A stretch of DNA of 64,000 nucleotides from positions 3,472,001 through 3,536,000 of the forward strand of contig NZ_CP151634.1 of NCBI RefSeq assembly GCF_038397725.1. The letters run 5' to 3'. Shown piece by piece: positions 52,442 to 61,821 of this stretch. The first letter of the stretch is position 1; each line of letters opens with the position of its first letter. This DNA comes from Microbacterium sp. LWO13-1.2 (lineage in GTDB: Bacteria > Actinomycetota > Actinomycetes > Actinomycetales > Microbacteriaceae). A program made the position numbers and the translations under genes. A model generated the notes under the pieces. The model was not told the DNA's origin, did not search any database, and saw nothing but the letters and a program-made list of their open reading frames with translations.

Positions 52442-53438
52442 CGCGTCGTACCCTCGGGTCGATGAATCCGTAGACCAGATCCATGAGGAAGTTGGCCGCC
52501 AGCACGGTCAGTGTGATGACGAGGAAGACACCCTGCATGAGCGCATAGTCCAGCCCCTGCACGGCCTGGATCATCAGCTTTCCGATGCCGGGATAACTGA
52601 ACACCTGCTCGGTGACGATCGAGCCGGCGACGACGAACCCCAGGGCGATGCCGAAGCCGGAGAGGCTGGGGATCGCCGCGTTACGGGCGGCGTATGCCGT
52701 GCGGATGCGGGAACGCGTCAGCCCCTTCGCCTCCGCGGTGATGACGTAGTCCTCCGCCATCGTCTGCACCATCATGTTGCGCATCCCGAGCAGCCATCCG
52801 CCGACCGATGAGATCACGATCGTGGTCGCCGGCAGGATGGCGTGCACCAGCGTGCTGGCGATGAAACCCGGACTCCACTCGGGACCGGCGGGGTATTCGA
52901 AGACGTCATACCCACCGATGATCGGCAGCACGCCCCACTGCACGGAGAACACCGCGACGAGGACGAGCGCCAGCCAGAAATAGGGCACGGACTGCAGGAA
53001 GGTCGTGAACGGGACGAGCTGGTCGACCCAGGTGCCGCGCAACCACCCCACCCACGCGCCGGCGATGATGCCGATCACGAAGGAGATGATGGTGGCGGCA
53101 CCCACGAGTGTCACCGTCCACGGCAGCGCCGCGGTGATGAGCTCGCCTACCGGAGCCGGGTATCGGGTCGAAGAGACCCCGAGATCACCGTGCAGCAACC
53201 GGCCCCAGTAGGCGAGGTACTGATCCCACAGACTGATGTCATCTTCCGCGCCGAGGATGGAGCGGATCGACTTGATCGTCTCCTCGGACAGCGGCCTGCC
53301 ACCACTGGCACGCCGGAGCTTGCCCAGCATGATCGCAGCGGGGTCGCCCGGCAGGAACCGCGGCAGCAGAAAGTTGAGAGAGATCGCGGCCCACAAGGTC
53401 ACGACGTAGAACGTGATGCGTCGTAGCCAGAACTTCAT
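52434..53438 (-). CDS. OppB-type ABC permease of the sugar-cluster transporter
   Basis: 334 residues, OppB type, with LPRFLPGDPAAIML and the EAA loop AEDYVITAEAKGL. 42 bases separate it from the binding-protein gene. Confidence 0.92.
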   Translation of the reverse strand: MKFWLRRITFYVVTLWAAISLNFLLPRFLPGDPAAIMLGKLRRASGGRPLSEETIKSIRSILGAEDDISLWDQYLAYWGRLLHGDLGVSSTRYPAPVGELITAALPWTVTLVGAATIISFVIGIIAGAWVGWLRGTWVDQLVPFTTFLQSVPYFWLALVLVAVFSVQWGVLPIIGGYDVFEYPAGPEWSPGFIASTLVHAILPATTIVISSVGGWLLGMRNMMVQTMAEDYVITAEAKGLTRSRIRTAYAARNAAIPSLSGFGIALGFVVAGSIVTEQVFSYPGIGKLMIQAVQGLDYALMQGVFLVITLTVLAANFLMDLVYGFIDPRVRRDG

Positions 53439-53480
53439 GGGGTCCTCCCCTCGATGAATCGGTCCATGGGATGTGGTCCC

Positions 53481-55145
53481 TTACTTCTCGGTGGGACGCA
53501 GGTGCGTGAGGATCACTGCCGACGCGGTCGACAGGTACGGCAGTGGCGACGCGTACAGGTCGTCCTCGGTGGGCCAACCGGTGAAGTCCTTCGTGTTGAA
53601 GAACGACTGCGAGGCGTTGAGCACCACGGGGATGTACGGCAGATCCTTGGCGATCTCCGCCTGAGCGGCCGCGTAGGCCTCCTTCTTCACGGCCTCGTCC
53701 TGCGTCGCTCCGGCCGCGATGACAGCCTGATCGACGATGGGGTTCGAGTAACGGCCGTAGTTCTGGCCGGCGGTGGGTGCCTCGCCGACCTTGGCCGTGG
53801 CCTCGGTCGCGAAGTAGGTGTCGTAGGTCGAGAACGGGTCGGCCACCAGCGACTGGGTGAGACCGTAGAGCGCCATCTGGTACTCGCCGCTCTCGAGCGG
53901 CGTCCAGTACTCGGCGTCCGACACGGTGCGGGCGTTGATGCGAATGCCGGCATCCGCAGCCTGCGCGCTGATCAGCTTCGCCGCGTCGTTGTAGTCGGTC
54001 CAGCCGTCAGGCGAGAACAGGTCGAGTTCGATGGCGACGCCGTCCTTGCCGTAGAAGCCGTCGGCATCCTTGGTGTAGCCGGCGGCTTCGAGGATCGCGC
54101 CTGCTGCCGCAGCGTCAGGACTCTGCGGGCTTTCCAGGAGAGACGGGTCGCTGAGCCACTTGTCATCGCGACCCGGCAGCACGAAGCTCGGGGTCGAGAT
54201 GCCGCTCAGGCCGGCGAACGCCTTGGAGCCGATCGCCTCACGATCGATCGCGACGTTGATCGCCTGGCGCACGGCCGGGTCGGTCTGGGCACCCTCGCAG
54301 CCGAGCGCTGCATTGGCGCACGTCATGATGACCGTCGGGTCCTGCTGCTGGTTGATCGTGGCGTTGCGTCCGTTGGACGTGACGTTGTCGGGGTTCGCGA
54401 TGAACTGGCCGACCCAGTCCAGCTTGCCCGTCTTCAGGAGATCTTCGGAGGACTGGTTCGAGTCGATGCCGACATCCTGGACCTCCTTGATCGCGACCTC
54501 CTCACGGAATTCCTTGTTCGCCTCGAGCGTGTAGGCCGCGTCCGTGAACGACTTGAGCGTGTACGGACCGGAGCCGACGGGCTCAGGGTTGGTCTCGGTG
54601 GCGAAGTCGGTGATGTCGGCCCAGATGTGCTCGGGGACGATCCACATGCCGCCGAGGATCTGCGACGCGGCGGTGAACTTGGGTGACGAGTACGTCACGA
54701 CGACGGTGGTGTCGTCGGGAGTCTCGACGCCGACCATGTCCTTGTCGACGTTGTTCGCGTAGCCGAAGGTGAAGGCGACGTCCTTCGACGTGAGGTCTTT
54801 GCCGTCGCTCCACTTGAGGTCGGGCTTGATGGTGATGGTCAGCGTCTTGCCGTCTTCGCTGTATTCGTACGAGTCTCCGATCAGGCCGACGGGCGCCTCG
54901 TCGGACAGCTGATTGAAGAAGAAGAGCGGCTCGTAGATCGCGCCGAACGTCATGTGCGTCGCCGTCTCGGTGGCGAACGGGTTGAAGTTGTTCGTGATCG
55001 GGGTCATATGACCCGACCACATCCGGATCGGGCGTTCGCCGGCGTCGGTGGAGCTGCCGCCGGGCGCGCAGCCGCCCAGGGTCAGTGCGAGCGCAGCTGC
55101 GCCCGCGACAAGAGGAAGAACTTTCCTCCAGCGGTTGTCCTGCAT
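53481..55145 (-). CDS. ABC transporter substrate-binding lipoprotein (family 5)
   Basis: 554 residues, lipobox LGGC (Cys near residue 26), SBP_bac_5 fold. First gene of the cluster: binding protein, OppB, OppC, OppD, OppF, ROK, GH4, kinase. In several bacteria family-5 binding proteins carry cello-, manno- or chito-oligosaccharides rather than peptides, and the catabolic genes suggest that here. The short leader and AT-rich promoter region precede the ATG; ACGAGG is the ribosome-binding site. Confidence 0.92.
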   Translation of the reverse strand: MQDNRWRKVLPLVAGAAALALTLGGCAPGGSSTDAGERPIRMWSGHMTPITNNFNPFATETATHMTFGAIYEPLFFFNQLSDEAPVGLIGDSYEYSEDGKTLTITIKPDLKWSDGKDLTSKDVAFTFGYANNVDKDMVGVETPDDTTVVVTYSSPKFTAASQILGGMWIVPEHIWADITDFATETNPEPVGSGPYTLKSFTDAAYTLEANKEFREEVAIKEVQDVGIDSNQSSEDLLKTGKLDWVGQFIANPDNVTSNGRNATINQQQDPTVIMTCANAALGCEGAQTDPAVRQAINVAIDREAIGSKAFAGLSGISTPSFVLPGRDDKWLSDPSLLESPQSPDAAAAGAILEAAGYTKDADGFYGKDGVAIELDLFSPDGWTDYNDAAKLISAQAADAGIRINARTVSDAEYWTPLESGEYQMALYGLTQSLVADPFSTYDTYFATEATAKVGEAPTAGQNYGRYSNPIVDQAVIAAGATQDEAVKKEAYAAAQAEIAKDLPYIPVVLNASQSFFNTKDFTGWPTEDDLYASPLPYLSTASAVILTHLRPTEK

Positions 55146-55148
55146 GGG

Positions 55149-55217
55149 AACCTCGTCTCAAGTGCTTCGTTGCTCAGTGAGAGCAGGGCGGAAGGGCATC
55201 CACCTGGAGACGAGGTT
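55149..55217. repeat. Inverted 11-bp repeat in the transporter promoter/leader
   Basis: AACCTCGTCTC (55149-55159) and GAGACGAGGTT (55207-55217) are exact reverse complements. On the minus strand one copy contains the ACGAGG ribosome-binding site of the binding-protein gene and the other overlaps the putative -10 TATAAC. Confidence 0.65.
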
Positions 55218-55220
55218 ATA

Positions 55221-55250
55221 GGAAAGGTCTTTTTCAGAAAAGACCTTTCC
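55221..55250. promoter_or_regulatory. 30-bp palindromic operator (candidate ROK site)
   Basis: GGAAAGGTCTTTT and AAAAGACCTTTCC form a perfect 13-bp inverted repeat around TCAG. It abuts the minus-strand TATAAC (55220-55215), occupying the -10/-35 spacer and -35 region. It is AT-rich against a GC-rich background. A position over the promoter suits a repressor, most simply the ROK protein encoded in the operon. As a terminator for the upstream permease it would lack a T-run. Confidence 0.7.
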
Positions 55251-55252
55251 AA

Positions 55253-56533
55253 TTATTTTGTGAAGATTCTTTTCTTGGATCTCTGGGCGACGGTCACGAC
55301 GACGGCCACCGCCGCGAGCACTGCCGGTACGAGGAGCGCGGATGCCGCGAGCGCGAGCAGCCCTGCGCAGAGGATGGCGGCGATCGCCGCCATCCACCAG
55401 CCTGCACTCCCCCGCTCCAGGATGCGGACGGCGGCGATCATGCCCAACGTGTAGATCGCGACCATGCTGGCCGTGTGGATGAGGATGAACGGCTGAAGAT
55501 CGAGATCTCTCCCGAGCAGCAGCCCGAAGTAGACGAGACCGATCGCCCCGGTGAGCAGAAGAGCGCGACGCGGCACGGCGCCGTTCTCCGCCCCGCGTGC
55601 GAACCACCGCGGCAGGTCGCCGGTGAGCGCCAAGGATGCGCCGAGTTTCGCGAAGGCGGCGAGATACACGTTCAGGACACCGATCGCGACGATGGCGGCG
55701 ACGGCGCCGATCATCACGGGAGCTGCCCCCGGCGCACCTTCTCTCGCCAGGTCGAGCAGCACGACACTCCCGCTCCCCGCTCCAGCCCCGAGCGCACCGA
55801 CCGTCACCACCTGAAGGGCGAGGTAGGCCGCTCCGGAGATGACCAGGGTCACCGCGGTGGCGATCGGGATGACCCGGCGGGGATGCGCGAACTCACCGGA
55901 GATGTGCGTGCCGACCTCCCATCCCGCGAAGGCCCAGACGAACATCACGATCGCTGTGCCGACGCCGCCCCAGCCATGCGGGAGGAAAGGGGCGAAGTTC
56001 GCCGGGTCGACGGCCGGAGCGGCGACGGCGGCCACGGTCACGACGACGCCGAGCAGGAGCGCCATGAGCACCAGCTGCAGCCACCCCGCCACCCTGACGC
56101 CGAACAGATTGACGCAGAACGGGATCACGTAGAACGCAAGGGCGACGAACGGCACGGCGGCGCGATCGATGCCGAGCACCGTCGAGATGTACTGCGCCCC
56201 GAGCGTCGCGACCACCGGTCCCCCGGCGGCGACGCCCAGCAGAAACCAGTAGCCGGTCGCACGGGCCGCGGTATCACCGAGCGCACGGCGCACGTAGCTC
56301 GCGACGCCGCCAGGGTCGGGATAGCGTGCTGCGAGGACGGCGAACGTTCCGGCCAGCGGGATCGCCAGCACCGTCACGACGGCGACCGACACGAGGCTCG
56401 CCGGCCCCGCCTCCCTCGCTGCGAGCCCGGGGAGCACGAGCAGACCGGTGCCGAGCACCGAAGCGAGGTACAGGGCGATGCCCTGCAGAAGACCGAGCCC
56501 GCGGGTGGAGCGGGGCGTCAACGTCGTTGCCAT
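55253..56533 (-). CDS. APC-family amino-acid permease
   Basis: 426 residues, about twelve helices. LLQGIALYLASVLGTGLLVLPGLAA contains the G-type unwound helix 1 of APC transporters, and PDPGGVASYVRRALG helix 2-3. Start at 56533 with CGAGG upstream; the ATG at 56551 is possible. It is downstream of eis in the same direction with a 111-base gap. Substrate unknown. Confidence 0.88.
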   Translation of the reverse strand: MATTLTPRSTRGLGLLQGIALYLASVLGTGLLVLPGLAAREAGPASLVSVAVVTVLAIPLAGTFAVLAARYPDPGGVASYVRRALGDTAARATGYWFLLGVAAGGPVVATLGAQYISTVLGIDRAAVPFVALAFYVIPFCVNLFGVRVAGWLQLVLMALLLGVVVTVAAVAAPAVDPANFAPFLPHGWGGVGTAIVMFVWAFAGWEVGTHISGEFAHPRRVIPIATAVTLVISGAAYLALQVVTVGALGAGAGSGSVVLLDLAREGAPGAAPVMIGAVAAIVAIGVLNVYLAAFAKLGASLALTGDLPRWFARGAENGAVPRRALLLTGAIGLVYFGLLLGRDLDLQPFILIHTASMVAIYTLGMIAAVRILERGSAGWWMAAIAAILCAGLLALAASALLVPAVLAAVAVVVTVAQRSKKRIFTK

Positions 56534-56644
56534 CCGCCCATCCTCGGGCATCGGACCCTGCTGTCCGACCACCTGCACGGACAACGATCGTCGTTTCTCG
56601 GTCAATCATCTGGGCGAGGCGCGGTGCGGCGCACCGGCCTCTAC

Positions 56645-57946
56645 TCAGTACCAGATGTCGAGCGACGGCGACGGCAGCGCGATGAAGGCCCTGTCGAGTC
56701 GATCGATGATCTCGGCATCCGCGCGGATGAGCCCCGCGGCGTGCAGCGAAGACGCCCGCACCCCGCCCGCGTACAGCGCCGACAGCGCGGCGATGCCCAT
56801 CTGGACGTCTGCCTCTTCGCCGTGCACCGCGTCGATATGGGTCCGGCCGCCGGCCTCCACACGCAGCAGCCAGTCCCCTGCGGCGAATCCCATCTCGTCG
56901 TCGATGCGGATCACGACGTCGAGAGGCGCCGAGAACGTCCGCGCGGCCAGAGCCGCCGGCACATCGAGAATGCGCAGCCAGCCGTGGTCGTGCAGGGTCT
57001 GCGTCACCCCGCGCGGGTCGGCGACCAGCCACGGGAGCGGGTCGTCGATCGGGCGGAGATCGGCGGTGACCTCATCGACCAGGTCATGCTGGAGCGCGAA
57101 CCGCCAGAGCGCGGCGAGAGCCTCCGGCGTCTCGGCGACGAGCAGCCGGATGCTCAGGCTGAAGCGGAACGTGTTGCCTGTCTCGCTGACGGTGTACGCC
57201 AGGACGCCTCGAACTTCTCCCGCCTCATCGAGATAGCGGACCCCGCGGACCTTCTCGCGGTCGGAGTCCGGAGCCAGACCCGCGTGCCCTTCCCATCGCC
57301 CCGGCCACCCGGGGATCTGTCCTGCGCGCGCGGACCGGGCCCGCTCGTGCACGACTCCGAGGTCTGCGGCCAGCGCCTCCTTCTCCACGAACTCGATGCG
57401 TCCTGCGGAGGACGGACCTGCCCATCCGGCTCTCCGCGTGTCGACCGTGAAGCGGGCCACCGGGATCGCCGCGCCGAATCCGTAGCGACCGTAGATCGTC
57501 GCCTCCGAGACGGTGAGTCCCGCGACCGGGACGCCGGCCGCAGCGGCGGCGCGAAGTTCGCCCTCCAGCAGCGCTCTCGCGATTCCTCGGCGCCGATGCG
57601 TGGCGGCGACGGTGACGACACTGATCGCCCACATGTCCACCTCGGCGCCACCAGGAACAGTCAGCGGCGTCGCCCAGGAGTTGATGGTCGCGACCGGCAG
57701 GTCCTCGTCGGCAGCGCCGACGTTGTACACGCCCGTGTTGCGGCGGGCTTCGAAGGGGGCCCGACCGTGTTCCAGGGATTCCGTGGTCGGCTCGCCGCCG
57801 AGGAAGCCGCGTGACACGGCCCGCTGGAACGCCGTCGCGTGCGCCGGATCACCGAAATCGACGAGACGGTACTCGAGCCCGTTCTCAGCGAGTCGGGCGG
57901 CGGAGGTCTGGTCGGCGGGGATCTCCCGTGCGTCGATGGAGCTCAT
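56645..57946 (-). CDS. eis: Eis-type GNAT N-acetyltransferase
   Basis: 433 residues. First GNAT domain with VTVAATHRRRGIARALL (acetyl-CoA loop), YGRYGFG, a second non-canonical GNAT domain, a C-terminal SCP-like domain, and the C-terminal Tyr that supplies the catalytic carboxylate in Eis (ends DIWY). Eis relatives acetylate aminoglycosides and polyamines at several positions; the physiological substrate is unknown. Forty bases after rsrA, so possibly in the SigR transcription unit. Confidence 0.9.
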   Translation of the reverse strand: MSSIDAREIPADQTSAARLAENGLEYRLVDFGDPAHATAFQRAVSRGFLGGEPTTESLEHGRAPFEARRNTGVYNVGAADEDLPVATINSWATPLTVPGGAEVDMWAISVVTVAATHRRRGIARALLEGELRAAAAAGVPVAGLTVSEATIYGRYGFGAAIPVARFTVDTRRAGWAGPSSAGRIEFVEKEALAADLGVVHERARSARAGQIPGWPGRWEGHAGLAPDSDREKVRGVRYLDEAGEVRGVLAYTVSETGNTFRFSLSIRLLVAETPEALAALWRFALQHDLVDEVTADLRPIDDPLPWLVADPRGVTQTLHDHGWLRILDVPAALAARTFSAPLDVVIRIDDEMGFAAGDWLLRVEAGGRTHIDAVHGEEADVQMGIAALSALYAGGVRASSLHAAGLIRADAEIIDRLDRAFIALPSPSLDIWY

Positions 57947-57986
57947 GCGACCCACCCTATCCAGAGGGGCGGACGCCGCACTCGAC

Positions 57987-58232
57987 TCAGTGCTGCGACG
58001 CCTGTACCTCGCGCAGACGCGCGAAGACCTGGTCGCGCAGCTCCTCCGGAGCGCTCTCCTTGCAGGCGCGGGCGATCACCTCGGTCAGCGTGGTGGCGAC
58101 GAGTGCCTCATCCCGGCAGGAAGGGCAGCTCTCCAGATGCTCGCGGATCTCGGTGTGCTCGGTCTTGCACACCTCGTTGCGGAGGTACTCCTCCAGATCC
58201 TGACGCGCTTTCGCGCAGCCGCAGTCGCTCAT
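57987..58232 (-). CDS. rsrA: RsrA-type zinc-binding redox-sensing anti-sigma factor
   Basis: 81 residues. HLESCPSC gives the HxxxCxxC zinc motif (H32, C36, C39), and CGC/VCK cysteines at 4, 6 and 22 complete the thiol set of the mycothiol-system RsrA family. It binds SigR in the reduced state and releases it on disulfide stress. Overlaps the sigR stop (ATGA). Confidence 0.93.
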   Translation of the reverse strand: MSDCGCAKARQDLEEYLRNEVCKTEHTEIREHLESCPSCRDEALVATTLTEVIARACKESAPEELRDQVFARLREVQASQH

Positions 58233-58891
58233 CTCTTGCTCCTCGTGTCTGCCGCGGCGATGCCCCGCTCTGCGGCGTAGTCGGCCAGCAGCTCCCGCAG
58301 CATCCGTCTGCCCCTGTGCAGACGACTCATCACGGTGCCGATGGGCGTCTTCATGATGTCGGCGATCTCCTGGTAGGCGAACCCCTCGACGTCGGCGAGG
58401 TACACCGCGAGACGGAAGTCCTCCGGTACCGCTTGCAACGCGTCCTTGACGACGGATGCCGGCATCCGGTCGATCGCCTCCGCCTCAGCCGAACGGCTGT
58501 GCGAAGCCGTGGTCGACTCCGCCCCGCCCATCTGCCAGTCCTCGAGCTCGTCGATCGTGCCCTGATACGGCTCGCGCTGCTTCTTGCGATAGATGTTGAT
58601 GTACGTGTTGGTCAGGATGCGGTAGAGCCAGGCCTTCAGGTTCGTCCCCTGCGTGAACGTCGCCCAGGACCCGAACGCCTTCACGAACGTCTCCTGTACG
58701 AGGTCGGCCGCATCGGCCGGATTGCGCGTCATACGCATCGCCGCGGCGTAGAGCTGATCCATAAACGGGATCGCCTGCTCCTCGAATTCACGCCGTGCGT
58801 CGCCGATCGTGTCTGCAGTAGCCGTGTCATCCATCACCGGCCAGTCTAGGCCGCTGATGTCCGCCGTCTCACGCTCAAGCGTGGCGAGCAT
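58229..58891 (-). CDS. sigR: SigR/SigH-type ECF sigma factor (disulfide-stress)
   Basis: 220 residues: region 2 (about 35-110, [17 protein letters not shown]), region 4 (about 155-210, [23 protein letters not shown]). Next to rsrA with a 4-base overlap, the standard arrangement. AAGGAGACACCC fixes the start at 58891. A promoter of its own type (GGAAT, 18 bases, GTT) sits upstream. Confidence 0.95.
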   Translation of the reverse strand: MLATLERETADISGLDWPVMDDTATADTIGDARREFEEQAIPFMDQLYAAAMRMTRNPADAADLVQETFVKAFGSWATFTQGTNLKAWLYRILTNTYINIYRKKQREPYQGTIDELEDWQMGGAESTTASHSRSAEAEAIDRMPASVVKDALQAVPEDFRLAVYLADVEGFAYQEIADIMKTPIGTVMSRLHRGRRMLRELLADYAAERGIAAADTRSKR

Positions 58892-58936
58892 GGGTGTCTC
58901 CTTCTCGGCGAGTGGGGCGCCGTTCACTAAGGTGGA

Positions 58937-58962
58937 AACCGATGAGCGCCAACAGGTATTCC
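58937..58962 (-). promoter_or_regulatory. SigR-type autoregulatory promoter
   Basis: On the minus strand GGAAT, an 18-base spacer and GTT, the consensus of SigR/SigH promoters in Streptomyces and mycobacteria. It ends 46 bases before the sigR ATG and overlaps the first codons of the divergent aroA. Confidence 0.85.
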
Positions 58963-60267
58963 CCTCCCCTCGTCCAGGGTGCCTACACGGCGCCGACGAC
59001 CTCCGACGCCGTGCACGCCACGTTGACGATTCCGGGGTCGAAATCGCTGACGAACCGCGAACTCATCATCGCTGCCATCGCCGACGGCCCAGGGCGTCTG
59101 ATCGCACCGCTGCACTCCGACGATTCCCGACGGATGGTCGACGCGCTGCGGGCCCTCGGCGTCGGCATCGAGGAGGAGCACGCAGGCAGCGAGTTCGGCC
59201 CCGATCTCATCGTGACGCCGGCGAAGCTGCAAGGCGGCGCGACGGTGGACTGCGGCCAGGCGGGCACCGTGATGCGTTTCATCGCCCCCCTCGCCGGTCT
59301 CGCTGCGAAAGATGTGCACCTCACCGCCCACGAGACGGCGCTGCATCGCCCCATGGGCGGGCTGATCCACGCACTCCGCGACCTCGGCGTCGACATCGAC
59401 GACGAAGGCACCTGGTCGCTTCCGTTCACGATCCGCGGACACGGCCGCATCCGCGGCGGCCGGATCGAGATCGACGCCTCCGCATCCAGCCAGTTCGTGT
59501 CCGGGCTCCTGCTCGCGGCCCCGCGCTTCGACGTGGGTCTGCACCTCGTGCACACCGGCTCGCATCTGCCGAGCCTCCCGCACATCGACATGACGATCGA
59601 GGCGCTCAGCCGCCGAGGCATCCGCATCGAACGACCCGCCGCCGGCGAATGGCTCGTCGAGGCGGGGGTGCCCCGGGCGAAAGAGATCCCGATCGAGCCC
59701 GATCTCTCCAACGCGGCGCCCTTCCTCGCTGCCGCACTCATCACGGGCGGCGCCGTCTCCGTCACCGGGTGGCCGGCGCACTCCACGCAGCCCGGAGCCC
59801 TGCTGCCGGAGATCCTGCAGGCCATGGGTGCGCACGTCAGCCGGCACGGCGGCACCCTCACGGTGCGCGCCGGAACCGGCATCCGCGGCCTCGATCTCGA
59901 CCTCTCCGCAGCCAGCGAACTCACCCCGACACTCGTGGGCCTTGCAGCGTTCGCCGAGACCCCGACGACCATCCGCGGCATCGGCCACATCCGCATGCAC
60001 GAGACCGACCGCATCGCCGCACTCATCGGCAACATCCACGCGCTCGGTGGCGAAGCGGAAGAACTCGCCGACGGACTGCGCATCATCCCGCGGCCGCTGC
60101 ACGGCGGCGGCTGGGCCGCTCACCACGACCACCGGATGGCCACCACCGGAGCCCTCATCGGCCTGCGGGTCCCCGGCGTGGAGATCGATGACATCGGCAC
60201 CACCGCGAAGACGCTGCCCGAGTTCACCATGCTCTGGGAGCGGATGCTGCGAGGCAGCGCCGGATGA
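58942..60267 (+). CDS. aroA: 3-phosphoshikimate 1-carboxyvinyltransferase (EPSP synthase)
   Basis: 441 residues. [13 protein letters not shown] near residue 33 and [10 protein letters not shown] near 110 bind shikimate-3-phosphate and PEP, GLL.RAPR-type loop and HxxHRMA (DHRMATTG) complete the family. Shikimate pathway, cytosol. ATG at 58942 follows AAGGTGG. Overlaps rsgA by 4 bases. Confidence 0.96.
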   Translation: MSANRYSPPLVQGAYTAPTTSDAVHATLTIPGSKSLTNRELIIAAIADGPGRLIAPLHSDDSRRMVDALRALGVGIEEEHAGSEFGPDLIVTPAKLQGGATVDCGQAGTVMRFIAPLAGLAAKDVHLTAHETALHRPMGGLIHALRDLGVDIDDEGTWSLPFTIRGHGRIRGGRIEIDASASSQFVSGLLLAAPRFDVGLHLVHTGSHLPSLPHIDMTIEALSRRGIRIERPAAGEWLVEAGVPRAKEIPIEPDLSNAAPFLAAALITGGAVSVTGWPAHSTQPGALLPEILQAMGAHVSRHGGTLTVRAGTGIRGLDLDLSAASELTPTLVGLAAFAETPTTIRGIGHIRMHETDRIAALIGNIHALGGEAEELADGLRIIPRPLHGGGWAAHHDHRMATTGALIGLRVPGVEIDDIGTTAKTLPEFTMLWERMLRGSAG

Positions 60268-61334
60268 GCTGGCTCGACGGCGCCGACGACCTCGAGGACG
60301 ACTTCGAGGACTACGACGAGAGCAGTTTCCGGACAAGGCCCAACCCCAAGGCCAACCGTCCCCGCACCAAGCGCCGCCCCGCCCATGACGACGCCGTCAT
60401 CGGACGCGTCCTCGGCGTCGACCGCGGCCGCTACTCGGTGCTCATCGATGAGAACGGCCCAGACGAGCGCGCCGTGACGGCGACCAGGGCGCGCGAACTC
60501 CGACGCATGCCGATCGTGACCGGGGATCAGGGCCGGATCGTCGGCGACACCTCAGGCGCTGAGGGAACGCTCTGCCGAATCGTCGGCATCGTCGATCGCA
60601 CCTCGCTGCTCCGGCGCAGCGCCGATGACACCGACCAGGTGGAGCGCGTCATCGTCGCGAACGCCGACCAGATGCTCGTCGTGGTGGCCGCGGCCGACCC
60701 CGAGCCCAGGGCACGACTGGTCGACCGCTATCTCGTCGCGGCGCTGGATGCCGGCATCCGCCCGCTTCTCGTCGTGACCAAGACCGATCTCGCCGACCCC
60801 ACCGCCTTTCTTTCGCACTTCGACGGCCTCGACCTCCGCGTGTTCACCAGCGCCCAGGAGGAGATGCCGATCGAGGAGATCGGCGCTGCACTGGTCGGAC
60901 ACTCCACGGTGTTCGTCGGGCACTCCGGCGTCGGCAAGTCCACGCTCGTCAATGCGCTGGTACCGACGGCGCTCCGCGCGACCGGTCATGTCAACCAGGT
61001 CACCGGCCGCGGCCGGCACACCTCCTCGTCGACGGTCTCGCTGCGCTACCAGGGCGATGCCGGTTCGGGCTGGGTCATCGACACCCCCGGAGTGCGGTCG
61101 TTCGGCCTCGGGCATGTCGATCCGGCGAACATTCTGGCGGCCTTCACCGAGCTCTCACTGATCGCCGAGGACTGCCCTCGGGGCTGCACGCACCTGGCCG
61201 ATGCGCCGGACTGCGCCCTGATCGAAGCAGCGGAGAGCGGAGAGCTCGGCGAGACCGGGCGGGCCCGCCTGGATTCGCTGCAGCGACTGCTGCAGACCTT
61301 CTCCGACAAGGCCGACCAGGCTCCCGGCCGTTAG
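60264..61334 (+). CDS. rsgA: Small-ribosomal-subunit biogenesis GTPase RsgA
   Basis: 356 residues. Acidic N-terminus (about 1-25), OB fold, circularly permuted GTPase: TKTD, then GHSGVGKST, then DTPGVRSFG; C-terminal zinc knuckle CPRGCTH. Ribosome assembly GTPase. Start overlaps aroA stop. Confidence 0.95.
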   Translation: MSWLDGADDLEDDFEDYDESSFRTRPNPKANRPRTKRRPAHDDAVIGRVLGVDRGRYSVLIDENGPDERAVTATRARELRRMPIVTGDQGRIVGDTSGAEGTLCRIVGIVDRTSLLRRSADDTDQVERVIVANADQMLVVVAAADPEPRARLVDRYLVAALDAGIRPLLVVTKTDLADPTAFLSHFDGLDLRVFTSAQEEMPIEEIGAALVGHSTVFVGHSGVGKSTLVNALVPTALRATGHVNQVTGRGRHTSSSTVSLRYQGDAGSGWVIDTPGVRSFGLGHVDPANILAAFTELSLIAEDCPRGCTHLADAPDCALIEAAESGELGETGRARLDSLQRLLQTFSDKADQAPGR

Positions 61335-61343
61335 GCTGGACGG

Positions 61344-61817
61344 GTGACTCTGCGCCTGGAACCCGGTACCTCCGCCCCTGACTTCACCCTCCTCGATCAG
61401 GACGGTGCGCCCGTGCACCTCGCCAATCTGCGGGGAACGAAGACGATCCTCTACTTCTACCCGGCGGCGATGACGCCCGGCTGCACGACTCAGGCGTGCG
61501 ACTTCCGCGACAGCATCTCGTCACTGCAGGGCGCGGGATATCGGGTGATCGGGATCTCCCGGGACGAGCCGTCGAAGCTCGCGGAGTTCCGCGCACGCGA
61601 CGGCCTGACCTTCACGCTGCTCAGCGACCCCGACCATGCCGTCCACGACGCCTACGGCGTGTGGGGCGAGAAGATGAACTACGGCAAGGTGATCGAGGGC
61701 GTCATCCGTTCCACGTTCGTCCTCGACGAGGACGGAACGATCTCGCTCGCGCTTTACAACGTCAAGGCGACCGGACACGTCGCGCGCATCCGGAAACTGC
61801 TCGGCATCGACGCCTGA
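61344..61817 (+). CDS. bcp: Bcp/PrxQ-type thiol peroxidase
   Basis: 157 residues. MTPGCTTQACDFRD contains the peroxidatic Cys (about 44) and the resolving Cys five later. Reduces hydroperoxides. GTG start with weak Shine-Dalgarno; 9 bases after rsgA, so co-transcribed. Confidence 0.95.
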   Translation: MTLRLEPGTSAPDFTLLDQDGAPVHLANLRGTKTILYFYPAAMTPGCTTQACDFRDSISSLQGAGYRVIGISRDEPSKLAEFRARDGLTFTLLSDPDHAVHDAYGVWGEKMNYGKVIEGVIRSTFVLDEDGTISLALYNVKATGHVARIRKLLGIDA

Positions 61818-61821
61818 GCTC

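Noticed and set aside
55221..55250. Palindrome read as a rho-independent terminator of the permease gene
   Set aside because: On the minus strand the stem is followed by TATAACC and not by a T-run, and a -10 element adjoins it; operator preferred, though termination is not excluded.
55475..57814. 779-codon open frame on the plus strand over the permease and eis
   Set aside because: Antisense to two well-recognised genes and highly charged without domain pattern.
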